DNA of 64,000 nt from Trichomonas vaginalis G3 (GCF_026262505.1 NC_067206.1:18187319-18251318), one strand, 5' to 3'. Shown: positions 48,656-58,200, counted from the first letter of the stretch. A program made the numbers and translations. The notes: a model not told the origin generated them from the letters alone.

Positions 48656-48718
48656 GGTGAAAAAAACAGGTGAAAAAAGAGGTGAGATCTCACCACTTCA
48701 CCTAAATTTATTTTTGTG
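48656..48718 (-). repeat. Iteron array, GGTGA type, right arm of element A
   Basis: Mirror image of 28340-28400: GGTGAAGT, GGTGAGATCTCACC, TCTTTTTTCACC, TGTTTTTTCACC (read in reverse). Confidence 0.9.
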
Positions 48719-48803
48719 CTATGTTTTCATACGTGTGAGGGTGGTGATATCATTAATTTTTAAGTTTATTTTTTATTTTATTTTTTATTTTATTTTTATA
48801 TAA

Positions 48804-49088
48804 ATGACAGAACAAAAGCAACTCATACAAATCGAAAAATATAACAAACATACATTTAAACATTTATTCTTCCTTCCTGAGTATAACATGTTCTTTACAC
48901 TTCATCCTAGACCAGTAGATTATACATTGACTGTGTATAAAGATTGTCATGGTAGTTTTATAAAAACTTATGATGATGAAGGTAAGTTAACAAGACTATG
49001 CATTTCAAAACTTGAGAAACTTTATGACTTCAAGTATGACTACAATAGAGTTAACATTGACGATGAAGATATAGAAGAAAATTTATGA
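48804..49088 (+). CDS. TIR-borne small protein, 94 residues
   Basis: MTEQKQLIQIEKYNKHTFKHLFFLPEYN; paralog of 27933-28253 in the opposite terminal repeat. The two proteins have clearly diverged while the flanking non-coding repeat stayed similar, which suggests separate selection or separate capture. Function unknown. Confidence 0.6.
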   Translation: MTEQKQLIQIEKYNKHTFKHLFFLPEYNMFFTLHPRPVDYTLTVYKDCHGSFIKTYDDEGKLTRLCISKLEKLYDFKYDYNRVNIDDEDIEENL

Positions 49089-49263
49089 GAACGTTTATTT
49101 TTTCATTAGTGAGTTCGTTAGTGAGGTGAAGTGGTTGGCGGCTTTGTAAATATTTAAGGTTAAGTTAGTGTTGTCGTTTGATTTGTAAAATATACGTTAA
49201 CGGTTTTGTAAAGTGTCAAATTCACATATAATGGGTAAGGAGGCGCGCAGTGCCGCCGTACCC

Positions 49264-50685
49264 AACTAAGCCATACTAACTATAGGATAGTCTATTGCAT
49301 TTGTAAACTCCTTTCGAGAAACAAATTTCGAATGTGACATTCGTGCCAAAAAGTGCAAGCTTTTTCCGATCTGAGTACATAGATGCATGGTGCCAAGGCA
49401 AGACCCTGCAAATATGCACTCAGATCGGAAAACATTAATAAATAGTTTGACATCTTTTCTCATTTCTGCACCTATTTGATTAAACACATTAGAATATATT
49501 AATACACATATAAACAAAATGGTCCCTCTATTATCAAATGCGATTGTCGATCAAAGTTGACAATCTCATAATTTATTCCAAATAAATACTTAATATTCTC
49601 ACATACCATATACGCCAAACGTATATACAGGACAAACATGATACGCCCTGCTATTATCTCAGAAATTTTGTATGATATCGAAATGAGATACTTTTTGTTT
49701 AAGCCAGATTTCTTTACAATCATAATATGATATGCAGTCCAATATACTCTGATTGTCTATACTATTTAGAGTTCTCTAATCCAATTTTTGCTCTTTAAAA
49801 ATGTTGGTCGGACGATCGTGGTATGGTGCATATCACCTCACTTGGTATTGCCCCCTAAATAATATTTATATAATTCTTATTTAAAATTGTTATTGGAGAA
49901 GAAATAATTAAATAAACTTCCCAAAGATAGAAATTCTAATTTTATGTTTCAAAATTTTTAGATGATAAGCATTATGATTTTTTATTTCATTGTTAACAAA
50001 GTTTTCAGGAGGCAAAATATGTACCCAACAAAATAGGAAGAATGAACTAATGAATTACATATTAAATTCTGTATAATCTTAATGATTTGGAGATTTCCAC
50101 TTATACAAATTAATTCGATGATTTTTGACAAAAAAACTCACTATAAATTATTTTTTATATAACACCATAAATATAGATTAAAAGAATCAAATAAGTTACC
50201 ATATTATAGTAAAACATTAAGTATTTTAATATGGTAGAATATACTTGGATTATGTTTTTTCCAATATTTTAATATTCCAGTTTTAAAAAACGTTCCCGCA
50301 CTAAAAAAATCCATTTTCGTGTTGTATTAAACAAATTGTTCTGACATATCTTCTAAATATAACATTACACATATCACATATTATGTTGAGTAAGCTGTTC
50401 TATTTTATTTTTCACCATATTGCATTGGCATGTTATTAAATAGATAAAGGACAATTTTATTTACAAACTAGATATGAAAAAGGGCAATTGAAACCTTCCT
50501 AACTCACCCATATTTAGTATTTGAGACTTGATGTTAAAAATACAATAGGCTACAATCATTACAAATTATTAATATGAAATCAGAATAGAAATATCTTAAT
50601 TGTATATTGAGATGCTAAGCAATTACTGAACGACCTATATGTGGAAAACAAAACATTTAAAGTTCTCTCAATTTTGAAAATTGGC
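49264..50685. other. AT-rich flank without a recognised gene
   Basis: Only short AT-rich frames without recognisable domains. It holds one notable 71-nt inverted repeat (49362-49432). Probably host intergenic DNA. Confidence 0.6.
49362..49432. repeat. 19-bp inverted repeat (stem-loop)
   Basis: TTTTCCGATCTGAGTACAT pairs with ATGCACTCAGATCGGAAAA with one mismatch around a 33-nt loop. It stands alone in AT-rich flank. It could be a small structured RNA or a miniature inverted-repeat unit. Confidence 0.6.
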
Positions 50686-51100
50686 GGTTTTGTCAACGGT
50701 AACTATTAAATAAAGTAAAAAATATATGACGTTATTGTTGACAAAACTGTTTCCTTCATGTCCATTAAAACCAATGATGTTGCAAAGCCTCTAACCATTG
50801 TTGAATTCACACATTCAACAAGGTAATTTGCGAAAAATGTTGAGTTCGTTTTCTCTGGTGCGGCAAAGTTTCTCATTAAGAAACCAGAAAACAGAAAGAT
50901 ATCCATCTTTATTGCTGGACATGTTGCCGAAGACAATGAATCGGATGAAGAAGACTCCAGTAACTCTGACCAAGACTATGTTGAGTTTGTTGGCATCCGC
51001 AAGAATAAACACACAAATTAAGAATAAACATTTTCATTTTACAAAAAATAAAATAAAAAAATATCTCGGGGCTAGAGCAGCGCTAGCCGTGGAAGCTCCA
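50686..51100 (+). mobile_element. Fossil end of a type B element
   Basis: Begins with the CAACGGTAAC promoter block seen at 25650-25730. It continues with a remnant of the C-terminal part of the 487-residue gene (acidic end DNESDEEDSS) and finishes with a terminal hairpin variant (51068-51099). It is much older than B1 and has several breaks. Confidence 0.65.
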
Positions 51101-51721
51101 CACATATTTTATATATATGTATATAAATTTAATGGTGCATTTACCATTTTCTGACATTCTCTCAATTTTTTTGACACCTAAGCTTTATATGCCAATTTTC
51201 TAAGATCTTAGATCGGGAAAAAGTAATTATCAATCATTATATAGTGCCTAATATGGCTGCTATACTTTTATGCTATTAAAATAAAGATATATTAATTTTT
51301 TAAGAACATGTCAGAAAGTGGTAAGTGCATCTTTAAGGGGGTGCTCCGACCCACAGTTTTTTAAAGTTGCTTAGTATAAATAAAAGAAGTATATATTATA
51401 TGGTTTGTTTAAAATATTTTTATTTCAAAATAAAGAGCAAGTTGAAATTTTATAATTTTGCATTTGGTTCAATCCAATAAATGTAATGAAATTAGAAAAT
51501 ATGGTATGATTAAATTATAAATTCATCATTTATTTGACAGATAAGGTTAGATAATTTCATGATCTATAAAAAACTGAAATTAGCCGAAAAGGAGCATAAT
51601 GTCATAATTAGTTCTAGTAGCATTATATCACCTATAAATATAGGATGAATTGGTATTGAATCTCGAAATATATTTGTAAAAAAAATTAGATTTGAATAAT
51701 AAAAGGTTTACGATTCAATTA
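51101..51721. other. AT-rich flank without a recognised gene
   Basis: No open frame of note, no repeat family recognised. Probably host intergenic DNA. Confidence 0.5.
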
Positions 51722-52147
51722 AATTACGGAGTTCCAAGACTCAACCATCTGAGTTGATGATTCTGCTGCAACTTGTCTAATAAAAACCCATTGATCTTCC
51801 CGAAAATCATAAAAAATTTCCTGCAATCTTGGAAACCTCAAACCGTTTTCTCATAAATAATAATTTTTGTCACTTTTGAAAATATCTTTTGAAGTATCTC
51901 CAAGGAAATGATCAAAGCAATTAAGCCACTGCTCCTTCCGTATGGCGAGATCTTTTATTTTAACAACAAATTTAAGCCAACATTCTAATATGTCGCCTAA
52001 TTTATCAAAAGGTTTTTTTAAAAGAACAAATTCGTCGTTTTCTACATCATAATACTCGACATTCTTGTAACTCTTGGCCCATTTATTGAAGTTTTTTAAA
52101 AAAATCTTACAATAATGGCCAGGATCAAATCTTATTGTACGATTCAA
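51722..52147 (-). pseudogene. Broken gene of unknown family, possibly host
   Basis: The frame starting MNRTIRFDPGHYCKIFLKNFNKWAKSY at 52147 has W-rich helices (ILECWLKFVVKIKDLAIRKEQWLNCFDHFLGD) and ends at a stop near 51851. In a shifted frame, continuing similarity in style (RLQEIFYDFREDQWVFIRQVAAE) runs to about 51722. The amino-acid pattern is protein-like rather than random. No family is recognised. It shares no sequence with elements A or B in this window. Confidence 0.4.
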
Positions 52148-52371
52148 ACCAAAATTTTCGAAAAGTGACTTTGCCTTGATATCTCAATGTAAATTTTTGT
52201 AAACTGTCAAATTATGATTTTTGACAATGTAAACTCATATGAGATTTCTTCCAAGAGAAACTTGGGGCTCTGGTGTACAAAAATTATGGTTTACAAAAGG
52301 TGTGTCAGATTTTTGCGCAACTTTGTTACTCTCCCAAACGTCAAGCATATTGCTATTACATATGCTATTAT

Positions 52372-52391
52372 AAAAAAAAAAAAAAAAAAAA
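52372..52391 (+). repeat. Poly-A tract (20 A) next to element B2 end
   Basis: Immediately outside the terminal hairpin of B2. B1 has the equivalent tract (23 T on this strand) at 27326-27348, on the same side of its hairpin. Confidence 0.9.
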
Positions 52392-52397
52392 GGTAGT

Positions 52398-52496
52398 GGG
52401 GCTTCCAGGCACTTCGTGCCTTCTAGCCCTGAAGATGATTAGTATAAATGAAGTTTTTATTGGGAAGGCTTCCAGGCACTTCGTGCCTTCTAGCCC
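52398..52496. repeat. Two terminal-type hairpins of element B2
   Basis: 52398-52429 and 52462-52496 each contain CTTCCAGGCACTTCGTGCC followed by TTCTAGCCC. The duplication suggests an element end beside another end. Confidence 0.75.
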
Positions 52497-52596
52497 ATAA
52501 GAAATTTTTCCCAAGACCCAAGAGGAGGACCGGAGCCCCAGCCGACCAGCCTTTTGTTTCACTTTTCACAAATTATATATGTTTTCATGTTTTGTC

Positions 52597-52870
52597 AAGA
52601 CTTCTTCGTAATGAGTGTAAAGGACCAAAAAATAATGTTTAGGGTAGAAGGTTAGATCTAACCTCTTTTCTAACCTCTTTTCTAACCTAGCCGCTTTGCG
52701 GCTCTGACCCTTTGGGTCTCTTGAATTTTCATGACTTCTTCGTAAATGTTTTGTCAAGACTTCTTCGTAATGAGTGTAAAGGACCAAAAAATAATGTTTA
52801 GGGTAGAAGGTTAGATCTAACCTCTTTTCTAACCTCTTTTCTAACCTCTTGAATTTTCATGACTTCTTCG
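52597..52870 (+). repeat. Tandem iteron end units (GGTTAGA type) without a cassette
   Basis: Two tandem units, each with GTTTTGTCAAGACTTCTTCG, ACCAAAAAATAATGTTTA, GGGTAGAA, GGTTAGATCTAACC and two TCTTTTCTAACC half-sites. The first unit contains a double hairpin that the second lacks. They lie directly upstream of the large coiled-coil gene, replacing the promoter found in B1. Confidence 0.85.
52689..52719. repeat. Double hairpin element (clear insertion)
   Basis: AGCCGC-TTT-GCGGCT then GACCC-TTT-GGGTC, 31 bp, between CTAACCT and CTTGAATTTTC. The neighbouring tandem unit at 52840-52855 reads straight from CTAACCT to CTTGAATTTTC. Confidence 0.9.
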
Positions 52871-52897
52871 TATATATGCTTTTTAACTTCACTTAAA

Positions 52898-55732
52898 ATG
52901 CCACGTAAGCTACGTAAGAATATACGTAAGAGGAAGAGAGCATTGAAACATCCAATAGTAAAACTAACACCACAACAACAGTTGCAACAACAAATGATGA
53001 ATGACCCCACTATGTTGCAACAAATGTCAAGCAACCCTATGCTTTTAAACCGAGTTATTGGTGCACAGAGTGGAGGTTTAAGAGCGGCACTTTTAGCGAA
53101 AATGGCAGGCTATGGTGGAGCTGCAGACGGAACAGCTTATAACCCTCAAAGTCAAATGAATTTGAGTTCACTCAAAAATCAAATAACAGATGTCAAAAAG
53201 TCAAACATAGACATACAGAAACAAATAAGTGAAAACGAAAAGAAACTAGAATATGACAGACACACAAAGAAACTCAATGAGTTAAACGTAGAGAAAAAGA
53301 AGAAAGAAGAACAACTGAAAGAACTAAGTACAGAGGAATATGCGAAAAAAGTGTCAGAAAAAGCAGCAGAAGTAGCAAAAATGGAACAAGATGTTATAAA
53401 TTTGAAAAACCATACTACTCAATATAAAGTACTGAAAGATGAAGAGATAAAACAAAAAGCCCTGAAGACATATATGGATAGCGATGAGTATAAAAAAGAA
53501 GTTGAAGCAAATGTAAAGGCAGAAAAACTTTTACAGTTGCAAAACCAAACCGTACAGTATGAAAACTTAGCACAAGAAAGTAAAAATAACGACGCAGCCA
53601 TGCAAAAGGCAATGAAAAGCGCAGAATATATAAAAGCTAATAATGACTGGTTAGATGCCCAAGCCAACGCTAAAGCAGCCCAACTTATAGGGTCAATAAG
53701 GACAAAAATACAAGCGGATGAAGACAGTTCAAATGAAGCTTTAATGAATGCTGACTTTAAGAATGCCTTCGAAGCTCTTCATAGTAAGGTGAAACTAGTG
53801 AACGACTTCTCATCTGGAAAGAAACTGAAGTCTGAAGGTTTCGACAAAGAGTTAAGAGAAGTAGCACAAAATATGACGAAAATAACAGATGCAGCAACGA
53901 GACAGGCAGTTCAAAGTGCCTATGACGCCGTTAGAGCAACTGTTGTGGAAAGTCAAGAAAAAGAGTTACAACAGACCAAAACAGACCTAGTAAATGCTTT
54001 CTTAAAAACGAAAAGTCAGGTAGGACATTATGCTGCAGATGGAACATATGTGCCAGCTGGTGGAACTTATATACTAGCTAGTGGAACTTATATACCAGCT
54101 GGTGGAACTTTTATACCACCAAACCCTTCAAGAGAAGCACCTGCACCAGGACTACCTAAAACATTTACATCGTCACATACATCGTCACATGGACGCAGAC
54201 ACAGGCATGCACCACAACAACAACCAACACAACAACCAACAGTTCAAAATCCAGCACCACAACAACAACCAACACAACAACCAACAGTTCAAAATCCAGC
54301 ACCACAACAACAACCAACAATTCAAAATCCAGCACAACAACCACCTCCACAACCAGCACAACAACCACCTCCACAACCAGCACAACAACCAGCACAAACA
54401 GAGCAAGGACATAAAAGAAGTAGAGAACAAGGAAACCAAGAATTCTTAAAAATGCTTAAGGAAAATTATGGTTACCCAGATACTCTTGACTTTAGTGACA
54501 GATATAAAGAAGCTATTAGAAAGTTCAAGGAAGGAAATACTGACCCGAACCTATTTAGCTTTATGGTTCAGCACCAAATGGGATATAAGCTCAAACCTGG
54601 AAAATACAAGCTCGCTAAGGGATATGATTTAATAGCATATCATCCAAATGACATGAATGAATTTACTCCAAGATATTTGGTGTCAGAGCTAAACGATAAT
54701 TCAACTCTCTTCATGAAACGTGTAAAAAATAGAGACGGAACGAAAGAAAAAAGGGTTATGAATGCGGATGACTTAGAAAGGGAATTTGTTAAAAACGGTC
54801 TCGGAATATATGAAATGCCAGCAGATGAGGTACAAGAAACTCCACAGGAAGAAGTTCAGATACAACCAGACATGGAAGAAATAGTTCAGCAACAACAGCT
54901 AGAAGAGCCTGAAGGAAACGAACAAGTCCCTCCTTTGGAAACTAACTTCACAGAACTAGATGAAGATTTGGAACAGCCGAAAAATCTTGACCCTCAACAA
55001 GTGTATGCGGAGAATATGGAATCTTTCCAAGAGTCTAAGAAAAATTCGGCTGACATAGTAGAAGAATATCGAAAAATGTTCGCCGACATACAAAAGACTC
55101 CAACATCAGATGAAAATATCCAGCATAGAATGGAAGTACTGAAAGATAATGTACACAAATACAACAATCCTTTTTACTTACGAGCATATAACGTTCAATC
55201 TTCGGATGAACTCGGTGAAAATAAAAGGTTAAATTTCAACAAAACATATAGAAATGAAACATTGTTTAAAGTTCATTCAGAACCTAACCAATATGGAAAC
55301 AAACCTACTTTTGTTTCTGCAGACTATGGAACTACAATGAGATGGGGTCATAAAGCTAATCCGGATAGGTGGTTCATAAACTTACAACCACAATTCCAAG
55401 AAGTTGTAGACGCAATGGAAGTGAATGGTGAACCAGATATAGCTGGTATTTTCAGCGCGGCTTTAATGCCATTGAAAGATATGAAAGATGCAGATATTTT
55501 GGACCAGTATGAAATGAACATGGCTGATGGAAATATAACACCTGACGTTCTAGAACATTTATCTCAAAGAACTACACAGAACCATAGAGATGGTATATTT
55601 GGTGAAGAGTTTAGAAAGAAAGTTAGGGAGAAAGAAGGAAGAGAACCTATTGTACATGACCTTGCAAACGAAAGTTTGCAAAATGAAAAACTTACTTTGC
55701 AGACAATGCAAAGAGAAGGGATGAATATTTAA
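52898..55732 (+). CDS. Large coiled-coil virion-type protein, 944 residues, element B2
   Basis: The basic N-terminus (MPRKLRKNIRKRKRALKHP) is followed by a Gln-rich stretch with NPMLLNRVIGAQ, a coiled coil (residues about 95-370), GTYIPAGG repeats, a Pro/Gln-rich linker with repeated QNPAPQQQPTQQPTV, and a GYPDTLDFSDRYKEA domain. A KRVKNRDGTKEK segment and a long C-terminal domain (ETLFKVHSEPNQYG, PDRWFINLQPQFQEV, GIFGEEFRKKVRE) complete it. It is open here, unlike most of B2. It is probably an internal or assembly protein; no known family is recognised. Confidence 0.65.
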   Translation: MPRKLRKNIRKRKRALKHPIVKLTPQQQLQQQMMNDPTMLQQMSSNPMLLNRVIGAQSGGLRAALLAKMAGYGGAADGTAYNPQSQMNLSSLKNQITDVKKSNIDIQKQISENEKKLEYDRHTKKLNELNVEKKKKEEQLKELSTEEYAKKVSEKAAEVAKMEQDVINLKNHTTQYKVLKDEEIKQKALKTYMDSDEYKKEVEANVKAEKLLQLQNQTVQYENLAQESKNNDAAMQKAMKSAEYIKANNDWLDAQANAKAAQLIGSIRTKIQADEDSSNEALMNADFKNAFEALHSKVKLVNDFSSGKKLKSEGFDKELREVAQNMTKITDAATRQAVQSAYDAVRATVVESQEKELQQTKTDLVNAFLKTKSQVGHYAADGTYVPAGGTYILASGTYIPAGGTFIPPNPSREAPAPGLPKTFTSSHTSSHGRRHRHAPQQQPTQQPTVQNPAPQQQPTQQPTVQNPAPQQQPTIQNPAQQPPPQPAQQPPPQPAQQPAQTEQGHKRSREQGNQEFLKMLKENYGYPDTLDFSDRYKEAIRKFKEGNTDPNLFSFMVQHQMGYKLKPGKYKLAKGYDLIAYHPNDMNEFTPRYLVSELNDNSTLFMKRVKNRDGTKEKRVMNADDLEREFVKNGLGIYEMPADEVQETPQEEVQIQPDMEEIVQQQQLEEPEGNEQVPPLETNFTELDEDLEQPKNLDPQQVYAENMESFQESKKNSADIVEEYRKMFADIQKTPTSDENIQHRMEVLKDNVHKYNNPFYLRAYNVQSSDELGENKRLNFNKTYRNETLFKVHSEPNQYGNKPTFVSADYGTTMRWGHKANPDRWFINLQPQFQEVVDAMEVNGEPDIAGIFSAALMPLKDMKDADILDQYEMNMADGNITPDVLEHLSQRTTQNHRDGIFGEEFRKKVREKEGREPIVHDLANESLQNEKLTLQTMQREGMNI
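54205..54400 (+). repeat. CAACAACAACC-type tandem repeats in Pro/Gln linker
   Basis: About three 42-bp units encoding PAPQQQPTQQPTVQN, followed by shorter PPPQPAQQ units. B1 (24055-24170) has fewer and differently arranged units, so the linker length varies between copies. Confidence 0.8.
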
Positions 55733-55753
55733 GAAAACTCAATGGACAGTCCA

Positions 55754-56190
55754 AATGAAATGTTAGTATTGAAAAACATGTTCCTTGACAAAATAAAACC
55801 AACTAACAGAAATAAATGACGCAAGACTGGAACATTGGGTAAAAGCTTTCCATTCACAAAAGATATTATTGGTTACATGGAAAGAAAACCAGAATGGCTA
55901 CAAAAACATATATTTGGAAACGAGCTTATTCATATGGTCAAGCTCTGTTTGAAGAGCTTGAACCGGAAACTCAGGAAAGAGTCATGCAAACAATACGCGA
56001 AGACTCAAATACAAACTATGAAAATCTTTCTAGGATATAGGTTACCTGAGATGGGCGACCAGAGCCCAAAGGCAAAAAGGACATGGAAATTTACAACATA
56101 CTAGGTGAACATGAGGCAAAGATGCAACAAAACTCAGTCAGGAAGAAAGTAAAGCTTGTACGAGTGGGTTCTATTATGATATATAAATCC
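55754..56190 (+). pseudogene. Capsid-associated gene of element B2, broken
   Basis: Counterpart of the 155-residue protein at 22230-22697, recognisable by MERKPEWLQKHIFGNEL and GYRLPEMGDQS. Broken, several breaks. Confidence 0.65.
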
Positions 56191-56217
56191 AACTATTCTA
56201 TATTTTTACCCATATGA

Positions 56218-57823
56218 AATGTACGCCGTCAGAATATAACGCAACAGTTTTGGATGCCATGAACGGAAATGTTTCCGAATGGTATAACGAAATGCGACAA
56301 TGCCATTAGAAGGTCAGAAATAGTTCCTGGAACTTACGAATATACAACTGCTGTTTCTTATAGAAACGTAGGTGAGTTTGGAGAAGGTTCTTCAACAACA
56401 GTAGATATTGCTTGCGACAGGTTTCATATTATTTCTATTGACAAACTCATTCTTATACGTGGAACAAGACATTGAAATAAAACCTTCTGCCAAGTTGTCT
56501 GAACAGAAAGGTTGCAATGGAATTTTCTATGTCGGATACCAATATGCTCGAAGTTTTTCATGGGATATAAGATATATCTAACTCTGACTTAGTTCAAACA
56601 GTAACATGGGCAAACTATGAATGGTTCGCTTTGAGAAACTCAGTACAACCACAAGCTAGAGAAAACAGACCAGTATGCAACTATTGAGAAATAAGAAGAC
56701 TTGACCCTAACGTTGCCAGGAGTTTATGTTAACCTTTCTGGTTCAGATGGAACTGCAGTAACCAAAGTAAAACTGAAACTTAGAGTTCCTTTGTCATCTT
56801 TCCTCATCTTCAGGTTTTTAAGATACTTGCCAAACTGGGCAGGAAAAATTTCTATTGAACTTACTCCAAGCAAAAATAACTTAGTCATTGCACCAACACA
56901 AGACCCATTCACTCTTTACAGACGTAAAGGGAACAAATAAAACGTCATTCGCCGAATTTTGCAAAGACAAAGTTGACTTAGACTTTGGTTTCTCAAACCT
57001 CAACACTGAAGTAAACTATTATTTCAATTGCTGCTGGAGATGCTTGGGACCCAGTTAAGTTCACATGCGAAAAAATTTGAATGCAAGAGAATAGAAAGCA
57101 GACTTGCAGTCTATATGTTGGACCCAGATATTTCAAATGCTTTAGCTGCCAAATATATTGCAGTTCCACTTATGTTCCCTATACACCAAATATCTGTCAA
57201 AAACTTTGCAGGTGAAGTTGGAAACCAAAGTGGCTGACCCAGGTGCAAGAACAGATATTGCTTTAACAACTGCAATGAAAACATGCAGATACTCTGTTTG
57301 TACTGTTCAGACGAACTATAAATGACTATTCTTGTTTCTACAACCCTGGTATTAAATATCATATAAACATAGATGGCAAATATTATCCAAGAGAAGAATA
57401 TTCTACAGTTGAGGATATGAGGTCATACAACTTGACATTAGATGCTATGAACTTTAACAACAACTTACACAACCATTAACCCTGAAATGCAAAGTTCTAT
57501 TATGCCAATATGTGAAAGTATGGACTCATACAGGAAGTCAAAAACTCAATATACAAATGGAGACCGTTCAAACTTTTGGCTTGGCATTCCATTTGCTGAC
57601 TCAGAAGACTTTATGGGTGGTATTTCAACTGTTGGTACTGTACAAATACAATATACTGGTGACAGAGACGGTCGATGAATTGAGAGCAAAGAAGTTTACA
57701 AAACCAATAGCACTTTTCACGGAAGATGCTCTTTTGAAGATTCGTTCGATGAAACCTGCTGGGGCTCCTCAGATTGGCATAACGACAGCTTCCATCGAGC
57801 AGATTTTGGCAGCAGGTCAGTAA
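56218..57823 (+). pseudogene. MCP: Major capsid protein of element B2, broken
   Basis: Recognisable by KLKLRVPLSSFLIFRFLRY and by the C-terminal ALFTEDALLKIRSMKPAG, as in B1. Strongly decayed, about ten breaks. Confidence 0.75.
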
Positions 57824-58136
57824 GTTGTTCTTGAACTGACTTCTCTCCGTCAAATATTGACAGTACGCCAGTTTTGACATAATATTGTATTATAAACTTA
57901 CCTTTAGAAATATCTGTAAGTTTTGTTGTTATATTTTTGTCAACGTCAAGAACTTTCACCATCTCGGTTATACCAACTTTCTTTGCTTTATGAAAATATT
58001 TAGGTTCAGCAAAGACTGCTATTCTATAACATTTTCCATTGTTTGTGTAAAGAACTATTCTGTCAATGTATTTGTATTGTTTGTGAGTATAAACCTTGTT
58101 TTGCTTCAATTCGAAGAGATACTCGAATACGTCCAT
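57717..58136 (-). CDS. Small element B protein (MDVFEYLFELKQ), 139 residues
   Basis: Longer form of the protein at 20286-20531. The core KYIDRIVLYTNNGKCYRIAVFAEPKYFHKA is followed by a beta-like FIIQYYVKTGVLSIFDGEKSV region. The last 40 codons overlap the convergent capsid gene end. Function unknown. Confidence 0.5.
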   Translation of the reverse strand: MDVFEYLFELKQNKVYTHKQYKYIDRIVLYTNNGKCYRIAVFAEPKYFHKAKKVGITEMVKVLDVDKNITTKLTDISKGKFIIQYYVKTGVLSIFDGEKSVQEQLTDLLPKSARWKLSLCQSEEPQQVSSNESSKEHLP

Positions 58137-58200
58137 CTTTTTATTCGAAGTAAAATGTCATTTCCGAAAAATAGAAGCGTAAGTGTTTCAAAAGGTTTAA

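Larger units (their letters stand above)
27768..49263. mobile_element. Type A Polinton/Maverick, near-complete (21.5 kb)
   Basis: Both ends carry the same inverted terminal sequence beginning GGGTACGGCGGCACTGCG. The terminal 31 bp can fold into an imperfect GC-rich hairpin. The inverted repeat extends, with divergence, about 600 bp inward to the iteron arrays at 28350 and 48690, and includes a small gene at each end. Contents: capsid protein, minor virion fossils, protein-primed polymerase B, KilA-N protein, integrase, collar fibre, packaging ATPase and small virion genes. One cassette is nested in it. No convincing target-site duplication is seen. It looks nearly whole, with roughly eight breaks. 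The fibre/integrase end is almost identical to 1-4077, so it is young. Confidence 0.85.
48650..49263 (-). repeat. Right inverted terminal repeat of element A
   Basis: Reverse complement of 27768-28400. The outermost bases are CCGTACCC at 49256-49263, followed outside by AACTAAG. Confidence 0.8.

Noticed and set aside
27768-49263. 5-6 bp target-site duplication for element A
   Set aside because: Flanks TATCAA and AACTAA are not the same; no duplication is claimed.
49362-49432. CCGATCT/AGATCGG arms look like sequencing-adapter ends
   Set aside because: Only nine bases match and the surrounding arm is longer, symmetric and adapter-free, so it is treated as a natural inverted repeat.
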